DNA of 17,480 nt from CAZOOA01 sp964581355 (GTDB taxonomy: Bacteria; Bacillota; Dethiobacteria; DTU022; UBA8154). Each line of letters opens with the position of its first letter. Position 1 is the stretch's first letter. Of the stretch, positions 1 to 5,731 are shown piece after piece. The stretch is from contig CAZOOA010000058.1 of assembly GCA_964581355.1 (NCBI GenBank), positions 1-17,480 on the forward strand, given 5' to 3'. The notes beneath the pieces are model-generated. The model made no database searches. It was not told the DNA's origin and was given only the letters and a program-made list of their open reading frames with translations. The position numbers were made by a program, and so were the translations under genes.

Positions 1-71
1 GGAGTCGAACCCACATGGTGTTAACCACACGGCCCTCAACCGTGCGCGTCTGCCTGTTCCGCCACCCCGAC
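1..71 (-). tRNA. tRNA-Leu(GAG), 3' end cut by window edge
   Basis: Read on the minus strand, the 5' end is at 71. The 7-nt acceptor strand is GTCGGGG, followed by T8 and a D arm. The anticodon stem CACGG/CCGTG encloses the loop TTGAGGG, giving anticodon GAG (leucine, CUC/CUU codons). A long class II variable arm (stem GGT/ACC) and the start of the T arm with GGTTCGA follow. The rest of the T stem and the 3' acceptor strand lie outside the window. The class II arm and the GAG anticodon agree with each other. Confidence 0.95.
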
Positions 72-94
72 ATGTAAGTTCCTTGCTGTTGACT

Positions 95-123
95 AATATA
101 GCATAGAAAAAGGAAAAAATCAA
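95..123 (-). promoter_or_regulatory. SigA-type promoter of the tRNA-Leu gene
   Basis: On the minus strand the -35 box is TTGATT (118-123) and the -10 box is TATATT (95-100), with a 17-nt spacer. The -10 box lies about 24 bases upstream of the tRNA 5' end at 71, the spacing expected for a stable-RNA promoter. The call rests on match to consensus only. Confidence 0.6.
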
Positions 124-128
124 TAATA

Positions 129-176
129 AAAGCCTGGTCTGTTCCCATTTTTCTAAGCAGGGAAAAGGGAGGCTTT
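129..176. other. Intergenic region with an imperfect hairpin and an orphan Shine-Dalgarno
   Basis: The stretch 72-309 between tRNA-Leu and hbd holds no gene that I can support. AAAGCCT (129-135) pairs with AGGCTTT (170-176), and TTCCC/GGGAA can pair inside it, making a bulged hairpin without a clear T tail on the plus strand. Further on, a perfect Shine-Dalgarno-like AGGAGGTGAT lies at 217-226 with no reading frame behind it: the only nearby start, GTG at 221, gives six codons. It may be a remnant of an upstream gene or a structured leader of hbd. Confidence 0.3.
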
Positions 177-309
177 GTAGAATATAGAAAAGAACAAAAG
201 TTTAGATTTTAACAGCAGGAGGTGATACAGCAAGGCATATAAGACTTGGCTGCTATTGGCAGGGCTTTGGTTAACACTTTACTTAAAGAAAAACAAGGAG
301 AGATTTTGA

Positions 310-1161
310 ATGTCGTTGAAAACAATCGGAGTAGTTGGCGCAGGTTTAATGGGCAGCGGTATTGCCCAGGTTGCAGCGCAAGCCGGATTTGATGTAATTT
401 TAAACGATGTAGAGCAAAAATTTGTTGATAAAGGGCTCGCTGGAATTACAAAAAACCTTTCCCGGGATGTTGAAAAAGGTAGAAAGAAACCTGAGGAAAA
501 AGACGCAATTTTAGGCCGGATGAAAACCAGCACAGAACTGGACGATCTATCCAGCGTTGATCTGGTTATTGAGGCAGTCTTTGAAAACATGGAGATTAAA
601 AAGGATCTGTATTCAGTGCTAGATTCTACCTGTCCCCAGGATGTGATTTTTGCGTCCAACACTTCGGGATTGAGTATAACTGAAATTGCCTCGATTACGA
701 AGCGTCCTGATAAAGTAGTTGGAATGCATTTTTTCAACCCAGTTCCGGTAATGAAACTGGTAGAGGTTATTCGAGGAAACGATACGTCTGATGATGTATT
801 TCAATTAATTTTTAATTTGTCCAAGCAGTTTGGCAAAGAACCGATTGCTGTTGAAGAAGCTCCTTTGTTTGCAGTAAACCGGATCCTGGTTCCCATGTTA
901 AATGAAGCAATCTTTGTGCTGCAGGAAGGGATTGCCAGTGCTGAAGATATTGACAAAGGAATGGTTTTAGGGGCAAATCACCCAATCGGTCCCTTAGCCC
1001 TGGCTGATCTTATTGGTTTGGATACGCTTCTGATGGTTATTGACACTTTGTACAGGGAGACTGGGGATTCCAAATACAGGGCTTGCACTTTGCTGAGAAA
1101 ACTGGTTCGAGCAGGGCATTATGGCCGGAAGACAGGAAAAGGTTTTTACGAATACCAATAA
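310..1161 (+). CDS. hbd: 3-hydroxybutyryl-CoA dehydrogenase
   Basis: Cytoplasmic NAD(P)-dependent enzyme interconverting acetoacetyl-CoA and 3-hydroxybutyryl-CoA, used in butyryl-CoA formation or in short-chain beta-oxidation. The 283 residues equal the normal length of the single-function bacterial enzyme. The N-terminus has the Rossmann dinucleotide motif GAGLMGSG (about 10-17). The family signature GMHFFNPVPVM carries the catalytic His at residue 140. The C-terminal helical domain includes GANHPIGPLALADLIGLD and ends with GRKTGKGFYEY, both typical of the family. The ATG follows AAGGAG (295-300) at nine bases. The enoyl-CoA hydratase gene starts 18 bases downstream, so the two are surely co-transcribed and catalyse consecutive steps. 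Thiolase, acyl-CoA dehydrogenase and Etf genes are not in the window. The direction of flux cannot be told. Confidence 0.93.
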   Translation: MSLKTIGVVGAGLMGSGIAQVAAQAGFDVILNDVEQKFVDKGLAGITKNLSRDVEKGRKKPEEKDAILGRMKTSTELDDLSSVDLVIEAVFENMEIKKDLYSVLDSTCPQDVIFASNTSGLSITEIASITKRPDKVVGMHFFNPVPVMKLVEVIRGNDTSDDVFQLIFNLSKQFGKEPIAVEEAPLFAVNRILVPMLNEAIFVLQEGIASAEDIDKGMVLGANHPIGPLALADLIGLDTLLMVIDTLYRETGDSKYRACTLLRKLVRAGHYGRKTGKGFYEYQ

Positions 1162-1179
1162 AAGAAAGGAGTATTTATT

Positions 1180-1965
1180 ATGGCTAGAGATTTTGTTAAT
1201 TGGGTACAGGAAGGGAATATTGCTGTAATTACCAATGACAATCCTCCGATGAACGTTATGAGTTCCAAAGTTGCTATGGAGCTGAAAGAATGCTTACTGG
1301 AGATTGAAGAAAACAAAGAATGCCGCGCCCTTGTTCTAACCGGGGCGGGTGAAAAGGCTTTTATGGCTGGGGCAGATATCAAGGAGTTCCCTCAAATGTT
1401 TAATGTGCCGGGTGCAACGTACAACTTTACGAAAAAACTGCACGAAGTATTGCTCTACCTGGAGAACTTCCCGATCCCAACTATTGCTGCTATTAACGGG
1501 TTTACTTTAGGCGGTGGTCTTGAACTGGCTCTTGCTTTCGATATTCGGATTGCTTCAGAAAAAGCCCAGCTAGGCCTTCCCGAGATAAAACTTGCTCTTT
1601 TCCCTGGAGCGGGTGGAACCCAAAGATTGCCACGATTAGTGGGTCCTTCCAAGGCTAAAGAGATCATGTTTTCCGGAGATCCGATTAGCGCTGATGAAGC
1701 ATTAAAAAATGGTTTGGTCAACCAGGTTGTGCCCCACGATAAAGTTTTGAGCTCCAGTAAAGACTTTGCAAACAAGTTGGCCTCCAGGGCAGGTGCTGCC
1801 ATTAAATTAATTAAACAAGCGGTAAATAGGGGCATGAATATGTCCCTGGATGAAGCTATCAAGGTGGAAATGGATCTTTTTGACCAGGCTTTCCAGACAG
1901 AGGATGTCAGCGAAGGAGTAAATGCATTCCTTGAGAAGAGAGAGGCAAACTTAAAGCATAAATAG
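1180..1965 (+). CDS. crt: Enoyl-CoA hydratase (crotonase family)
   Basis: Hydrates crotonyl-CoA and other short 2-enoyl-CoAs to the 3-hydroxyacyl-CoA, the step next to the dehydrogenase upstream. The 261 residues match the family length. The oxyanion-hole segment AFMAGADIKEF lies near 60-70. Both catalytic acids of crotonases are present: Glu115 in GGGLELAL and Glu135 in LGLPEIKLAL, followed by the signature FPGAGGTQRLPRL. AAAGGAG lies eight bases before the ATG and only 18 bases separate the gene from hbd, so they form an operon. A strong hairpin follows at 1981-2011. Other crotonase-fold reactions (isomerase, dehydratase) cannot be excluded, but two catalytic glutamates plus linkage to hbd favour hydratase. 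Confidence 0.9.
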   Translation: MARDFVNWVQEGNIAVITNDNPPMNVMSSKVAMELKECLLEIEENKECRALVLTGAGEKAFMAGADIKEFPQMFNVPGATYNFTKKLHEVLLYLENFPIPTIAAINGFTLGGGLELALAFDIRIASEKAQLGLPEIKLALFPGAGGTQRLPRLVGPSKAKEIMFSGDPISADEALKNGLVNQVVPHDKVLSSSKDFANKLASRAGAAIKLIKQAVNRGMNMSLDEAIKVEMDLFDQAFQTEDVSEGVNAFLEKREANLKHK

Positions 1966-1980
1966 TTGCTTTTAATTTGA

Positions 1981-2011
1981 CGGAAAAGGCCTGTTTTACA
2001 GGCCTTTTCCG
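1981..2011 (+). terminator. Hairpin terminator after crt
   Basis: Perfect 14-bp inverted repeat: CGGAAAAGGCCTGT at 1981-1994 and its complement at 1998-2011, with a three-base loop of T. Its right arm contains TTTT but no long T run follows, so termination may be partial and some readthrough into the LarA-like gene is possible. Confidence 0.75.
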
Positions 2012-2056
2012 TATTTAGGAAGGGGTATTGCAATCAGTAAGACTACATGGCTTGAA

Positions 2057-3277
2057 GTGAAACAGGTAATCAACGACCAGGCTTTAACTTCTGTAGAGCA
2101 TGAACTTTTGCAGCAGCTGGATTCCAAGGAAATAGCTTCGCATTTCCATCCCGGACAAAGGGTTGCTATTGCAGTGGGAAGTCGGGGCATCGATTCTTTG
2201 TCAGAGATTATTTCCTGCTTGGTCAGTTGGCTCAAAAACAGGCAGGTGAAGCCTTTTCTGGTCCCGGCCATGGGAAGCCATGGGAGTGCCACTGCGGCAG
2301 GGCAGTTGGCAGTATCGCAATCCCACGGGATTACTGAGGAAAAAGTGAAGGCATCTATTATTTCCTCTATGGAAACCGTTCAGGTTGGTTGTCTGCAAAA
2401 TGGTGCCCCAGTATTCATGGATAAAAATGCGTATCAGGCCGAAGGAATAATATTGGTGAATCGAATCAAACCTCATACAGCTATGTCAGGGCCTGTTCAA
2501 AGCGGTTTATTAAAAATGTTGACTGTAGGCCTGGGTAAGCAGGATGGGGCAGTAAGTATGCACCGCTATGGGTTAGAGCAGAGTATACCCGAGGCAGCAG
2601 GAATGTTACTTCAAAAAACTCCTGTCTTGCTGGGCATTGGCATTATAGAAAATGCCTTTTCAAAGCCATACCGTCTCGAAGTTTTGCCCAGCGCAGCATT
2701 TTTTTCCAAAGAACCACTACTGTTACAAGAAGCCTCAAAGCTTTTACCTGGGATTCCGTTTTCCCCGGTAGATATTTTATTTATCCGTTATATGGGCAAG
2801 GATATTTCTGGGTCAGGAATGGATACAAACGTAGTGGGCCGTTGGCGACGCACAGGCGGGAGGAAAGACAAAGAAATGCAGTTTCTTGCAGCCCTGGATT
2901 TGACCGCAGAGAGTGCTGGAAATGCTTATGGTGTAGGGATGGCCGATTTTATTACCCGGGCGTTATATAATAAAATAGATTTTGAAACCACCTACACAAA
3001 CGCCCTGACTTCACGGTGGATAGATGGGGTTAAAATACCCATGGTCCTGGCTGATGAAAAAGAAGTTTTTGAGAAAGCTTTTCGGCTAATTGAACATGAG
3101 GACACTATACGTGCTGTATTAATTAATAGCACGAGCGATTTGGAAAGAATCTGGGTTACCACTTCTTTGAAGGAAGAAGTGCATGGAGACCAAAGCCTTG
3201 ATATCACAGGCACAACGAAGGTTTCGTTTAATGAGGAAAACAGATTATTGTTGACAAAGGAACAAAATTGCGGATAA
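2057..3277 (+). CDS. LarA-domain (DUF2088) protein, nickel-dependent racemase-like
   Basis: Cytoplasmic protein of about 406 residues resembling the lactate racemase LarA superfamily, specifically the subgroup usually annotated as lactate racemase domain-containing. Visible marks are RVAIAVGSRGI (35-45), AMGSHGSATA with His75, VNRIKPHTAMSG with His140, GLLKMLTVGLGK with Lys153, GKDISGSGMDTNVVGR in the middle, and a C-terminal stretch with GNAYGVGMADFITRAL. His75, His140 and Lys153 could be the counterparts of the LarA nickel-pincer ligands, but that is inferred without alignment. No larB, larC or larE cofactor genes are nearby. The start is uncertain: GTG at 2057 has a poor ribosome binding site, while AGGAAGGGG (2017-2025) points to an in-frame ATT (2027) or ATC (2033). 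The substrate is unknown; its place after hbd-crt hints at a hydroxy-acid role but does not show one. Confidence 0.8.
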   Translation: MKQVINDQALTSVEHELLQQLDSKEIASHFHPGQRVAIAVGSRGIDSLSEIISCLVSWLKNRQVKPFLVPAMGSHGSATAAGQLAVSQSHGITEEKVKASIISSMETVQVGCLQNGAPVFMDKNAYQAEGIILVNRIKPHTAMSGPVQSGLLKMLTVGLGKQDGAVSMHRYGLEQSIPEAAGMLLQKTPVLLGIGIIENAFSKPYRLEVLPSAAFFSKEPLLLQEASKLLPGIPFSPVDILFIRYMGKDISGSGMDTNVVGRWRRTGGRKDKEMQFLAALDLTAESAGNAYGVGMADFITRALYNKIDFETTYTNALTSRWIDGVKIPMVLADEKEVFEKAFRLIEHEDTIRAVLINSTSDLERIWVTTSLKEEVHGDQSLDITGTTKVSFNEENRLLLTKEQNCG

Positions 3278-3336
3278 TTTATTATAGCGGCTAGTGCCAT
3301 CATAATATATTGTTTATTAAGCGGGGAGATGTTTAC

Positions 3337-3771
3337 ATGAGAAGATGTCCCAAGTGCAGAATTGAGTTTTCTTCATCACCTTTCACATGTGAGTGTGGGG
3401 CTGTCTTTAAGGATAATAAATGGACCAATTTATATGATAAAAATACTGTTGCAAATATGGATAAGTTTTTTTTTGAAAGCACATATCTTCATTATTTAAA
3501 AGGTATTCCTAACTTGCTACAACAAGAAGCGGGAGAAAACCTTAAGCCTTTCAAGGGATATAAAAGAATTAAGACTAGTAAAAATAATACCGTATTGATC
3601 TTTCGAGCCGTTGACAATACCAGCAAGGAAATCTCTTATGTCGCCTGGAATACTGCTAACGATATGGTTTATCGTTGCCGGGTAGGGCCGGGAGGAACCA
3701 GGGCATATATAGGGGACGAGGAAATCAACGACCTGGAGGAATGGTACTACTACTTACGTAACGAGCTTTAG
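3337..3771 (+). CDS. Small zinc-ribbon protein of unknown function
   Basis: I do not recognise this protein. The best start is the ATG at 3337, eight bases after GGGGAG, giving 144 residues; an in-frame TTG at 3310 lacks such a site. The N-terminus holds a compact zinc-ribbon pattern, CPKC at 4-7 and CEC at 18-20, so four cysteines can bind one metal. The remainder is a soluble alpha/beta region with many aromatic and charged residues, a glycine-rich turn (VGPGGTRAYIGDEE) and the C-terminus EEWYYYLRNEL. There is no signal peptide or membrane segment. It stands alone: 60 bases after the LarA-like gene and before a bidirectional terminator. Function is not inferable beyond possible metal-dependent protein or nucleic-acid contact. 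Confidence 0.7.
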   Translation: MRRCPKCRIEFSSSPFTCECGAVFKDNKWTNLYDKNTVANMDKFFFESTYLHYLKGIPNLLQQEAGENLKPFKGYKRIKTSKNNTVLIFRAVDNTSKEISYVAWNTANDMVYRCRVGPGGTRAYIGDEEINDLEEWYYYLRNEL

Positions 3772-3793
3772 GTCAAGTGGAACCCTTAATAGG

Positions 3794-3827
3794 AAAAAAG
3801 CGGCTTAAAAGGAGCGGCCGCTTTTTT
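3794..3827. terminator. Bidirectional intrinsic terminator
   Basis: AAAAAAGCGGC at 3794-3804 pairs perfectly with GCCGCTTTTTT at 3817-3827 around a 12-base loop. The A run and T run make it work in both directions, for the zinc-ribbon gene on the plus strand and the small membrane protein gene ending at 3849 on the minus strand. Confidence 0.85.
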
Positions 3828-3848
3828 AGAAGACATAAAATAGGACCA

Positions 3849-4025
3849 TTAAGATTGGACATCAACGTTTTTTCTAGCAAATAGATAATAGGCGTTGTAA
3901 ATGGCGACGATTACCCCGAGAATAACATTATTCCAGGCGAGGGCATTTGGTGCCATTACAGCGGTAAAATTAACGATAGCAAGCCAAATTCCAACGATAA
4001 GGTGGATCGTATGAAACGTGGTCAC
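3849..4025 (-). CDS. Small two-helix membrane protein, SPW-repeat-like
   Basis: A 58-residue hydrophobic protein with two predicted transmembrane helices (roughly residues 5-24 and 30-50) joined by a short PNALAW turn, then a basic tail ending in RKNVDVQS. The segment AWNNVILGVIVAIYN resembles the second half of SPW-repeat membrane proteins, although the SPW triplet itself is not present. I chose the GTG at 4025 because AAAGGAGG (4035-4042) lies nine bases before it. ATGs at 4049 and 4046 would add eight residues, but they lack a site and would place the Shine-Dalgarno inside the gene. The function of SPW proteins is unknown. The gene runs convergently toward the zinc-ribbon gene. Confidence 0.7.
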   Translation of the reverse strand: MTTFHTIHLIVGIWLAIVNFTAVMAPNALAWNNVILGVIVAIYNAYYLFARKNVDVQS

Positions 4026-4108
4026 TGACTTGTTCCTCCTTTCCATCATATTTCTTTAAAAATAGGTTAACCCGTTTTGGACAATTTATTCTTAGGGGAA
4101 AGGTAAAT

Positions 4109-4124
4109 TTGAATTATTATTCAA
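4109..4124. promoter_or_regulatory. Palindrome upstream of the tusA promoter, candidate operator
   Basis: TTGAAT at 4109-4114 and ATTCAA at 4119-4124 form a perfect 6-bp inverted repeat around TATT. It ends 13 bases before the candidate -35 box at 4138. The shape recalls dimeric regulator sites, and it is only loosely like an FNR box. AT-rich DNA can give such repeats by chance. Confidence 0.3.
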
Positions 4125-4137
4125 GAGAAAAAAGGGT

Positions 4138-4166
4138 TTTACATAATTAATATAGAAAAATACTAT
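4138..4166 (+). promoter_or_regulatory. SigA-type promoter for the TusA-like gene
   Basis: TTTACA (4138-4143) and TACTAT (4161-4166) are separated by exactly 17 bases. Transcription would begin near 4173, leaving a leader of about 90 bases before the ATG at 4266. The call is by consensus match only. Confidence 0.5.
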
Positions 4167-4265
4167 GAATTAAAGCATCTTCCAGTTGAGTCGATTTGCG
4201 TTGCTTTAAATGGCATGCCGTGGGGGAGCATTTACATTATTATCAATAAGAATGGGAGGATAATT

Positions 4266-4490
4266 ATGGAACACTTTATTGATGCACTGGGTGAAATGTG
4301 TCCCATTCCTATTATCAAAGCAGAGAAAGTGCTAAAGAAAATTGGTGCCGGAGAAAGTGTAATTTTGGAAACAGATCACAGCTGCTCTATCCAAAGTGTA
4401 ACTGGTCATTTTGAAAATAAGTTTTCATATCCGTGCAAGATAAAAGAGGTGGAAGAAGGGATCTGGCAAATTGAAATCACGAAAAAATAA
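4266..4490 (+). CDS. TusA/SirA-family sulfur carrier protein
   Basis: A 74-residue protein of the TusA/SirA/YedF family, which carry sulfur as a persulfide on a conserved cysteine. The signature CPIP follows LGEM, with the sulfur-accepting Cys at residue 12, then the amphipathic helix IIKAEKVLKK and a small beta sheet. Length and fold elements match a stand-alone TusA. GGGAGG lies about seven bases before the ATG at 4266; an upstream in-frame ATG at 4215 has weaker support. A LysR gene and a YeeE/YedE transporter follow. Family members beside such transporters (YeeD, TsuB) take part in thiosulfate uptake, and others (YedF) occur in selenium metabolism. The neighbour makes sulfur transfer from imported thiosulfate the likeliest role here. 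Confidence 0.88.
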   Translation: MEHFIDALGEMCPIPIIKAEKVLKKIGAGESVILETDHSCSIQSVTGHFENKFSYPCKIKEVEEGIWQIEITKK

Positions 4491-4508
4491 GGCCTTAAGG
4501 CCTTATTT
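4485..4508. terminator. Bidirectional terminator between tusA-like and lysR
   Basis: Perfect inverted repeat AAATAAGGCCTT at 4485-4496 with its complement at 4497-4508. The stop codon of the TusA-like gene lies within the left arm. Hairpin formation would leave about a four-base loop. It sits between two converging genes and can serve both. Confidence 0.7.
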
Positions 4509-4548
4509 AGGTAAAATGGGAATTATTTGCACTATCTGTCCAAATACT

Positions 4549-5475
4549 TTAGCAGAACCCACGGTCTTTGGAGGCTAAAAAGTTTAGGAAATTAGCTGAC
4601 AATCCGGGTTTTATGCTTTCCGGGTAGTAGATCAGGTAAATATTGTGGGGAAAGCTGATTTCCTGGACTTTAACTGCCTTTAAGGTTCGATGCCTCAGTT
4701 CTTTTCGCAGCGCCATTTTAGGTAGAACAGAAACTCCCCTTTCTGCAGCAACTGCAGAGATAATGGCATTAATGCTGTTTAGCTCTAAGGCGACTTGAAG
4801 CTGGCTGACAGCTATGTCCTTCTCCATTAAAGCTTCTTCGATGGTTTCCCGAATACCCGTGCCTTCATTCATCAGGACAAAGTTTAATTGAAAAAGTTCT
4901 TCTTTGTTTATTTCATTTACGTTTTGCCATCGTTCATTATAAGGTGCTATTAGGGTAAGTTCATCCTGAGCGATTTTTTTTACTTTCATGCCCTCGTTTT
5001 TTATGGTTTCTTCCAGGGAATTTAAGAGTGGGCCTTCAATGACACCAATATCTATGGTTCTATCCAACAACTTGTCCATAACATTTTTAGTGCTGGAAAT
5101 ATCCATGTAAATGTTGTGTTGGGGAAAGTTTTCTTTATATATATAAATGCTGCAGGGCAGTGCAAAATTTCCAATGGTGCCAGAGGCGCCAACCCCCAGC
5201 TCTTCAGTGGTCGCATTAGCAAAGCTTTCAATTTCTTTATGCATATTGTCCGCGAGATTAATAATTTTACTGCCGTAGTTAAACACAAGCTGCCCCATTT
5301 CTGTCGGTTTTACCCCTTTGTTGCTTCGTTCCAGTAAAACTGTTTGAAAGCTATTCTCTAAATCTTGTATTTGCAGGCTTAAGGCAGGCTGGCTAATATG
5401 CAGTTTTTTTGCTGCTTTTGTAATGCTGCCTGTTTTAACAACCAGGCAAAAGGCTTGTAGATGATTCAGATTCAT
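4549..5475 (-). CDS. LysR-family transcriptional regulator
   Basis: A 308-residue LysR-type regulator. The N-terminal winged helix-turn-helix covers about residues 1-60, with SITKAAKKLHISQPALSLQI as the helix-turn-helix core. The rest is the two-lobed effector-binding domain, starting near LGVGASGTIGNFALP and containing DIGVIEGPL, usual in CysL/CbbR-like members. AAAGGAG lies upstream of the ATG at 5475. It is divergent from the YeeE/YedE transporter gene with 256 bases between, the classic arrangement for a LysR regulator controlling its neighbour and itself. The effector is unknown; a sulfur compound is a reasonable guess because both flanking genes are sulfur-related. Confidence 0.9.
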   Translation of the reverse strand: MNLNHLQAFCLVVKTGSITKAAKKLHISQPALSLQIQDLENSFQTVLLERSNKGVKPTEMGQLVFNYGSKIINLADNMHKEIESFANATTEELGVGASGTIGNFALPCSIYIYKENFPQHNIYMDISSTKNVMDKLLDRTIDIGVIEGPLLNSLEETIKNEGMKVKKIAQDELTLIAPYNERWQNVNEINKEELFQLNFVLMNEGTGIRETIEEALMEKDIAVSQLQVALELNSINAIISAVAAERGVSVLPKMALRKELRHRTLKAVKVQEISFPHNIYLIYYPESIKPGLSANFLNFLASKDRGFC

Positions 5476-5568
5476 AAAGATCCTTTCTCCTTTGTTTTCC
5501 CGGTTTGTTCACCATGAGGGCGTGGTATCAAGCGGTTTGACTGGTTATTGTGTTCATATTATTTAAGG

Positions 5569-5586
5569 ATTACTATTTAAAGTAAT
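5569..5586. promoter_or_regulatory. Inverted repeat in the lysR-yeeE interval, candidate LysR operator
   Basis: ATTACT (5569-5574) and AGTAAT (5581-5586) are perfect complements six bases apart, within the 256-base divergent region between the regulator and the transporter. LysR proteins bind imperfect dyads in such places. The site lies about 66 bases upstream of the candidate -35 box of the transporter promoter. Assignment is by position and symmetry only. Confidence 0.35.
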
Positions 5587-5651
5587 TATACCACTGCTTT
5601 TCCCCTTGGTAAAGAATTATGTAGTCCGATGGGTGAGGGCATAAGAAGTTA

Positions 5652-5697
5652 TTGCTCATCCAGTTATTTTTAAGTTATAATAAGAAATAGTTATAAT
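5652..5697 (+). promoter_or_regulatory. Promoter region of the YeeE/YedE gene with repeated -10-like box
   Basis: AGTTATAAT occurs twice, at 5673-5681 and 5689-5697, 16 bases apart. The first copy gives a -10 of TATAAT (5676-5681), with TTGCTC (5652-5657) as a -35 at 18 bases. The second TATAAT (5692-5697) has no good -35. Either could start the transporter mRNA; alternatively the duplication is an activator contact. Confidence 0.4.
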
Positions 5698-5731
5698 TGC
5701 AAATAGTGAATTGGGAGAAAATTAGGAGAAT

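Noticed and set aside
260..300. Rex operator in front of hbd (GGTTAAC near 270)
   Set aside because: Only one half resembles a Rex site; no matching second half exists at the right spacing.
4215..4265. Upstream ATG for the TusA-like protein
   Set aside because: It adds 17 residues not seen in TusA proteins, and GGGAGG directly precedes the ATG at 4266.
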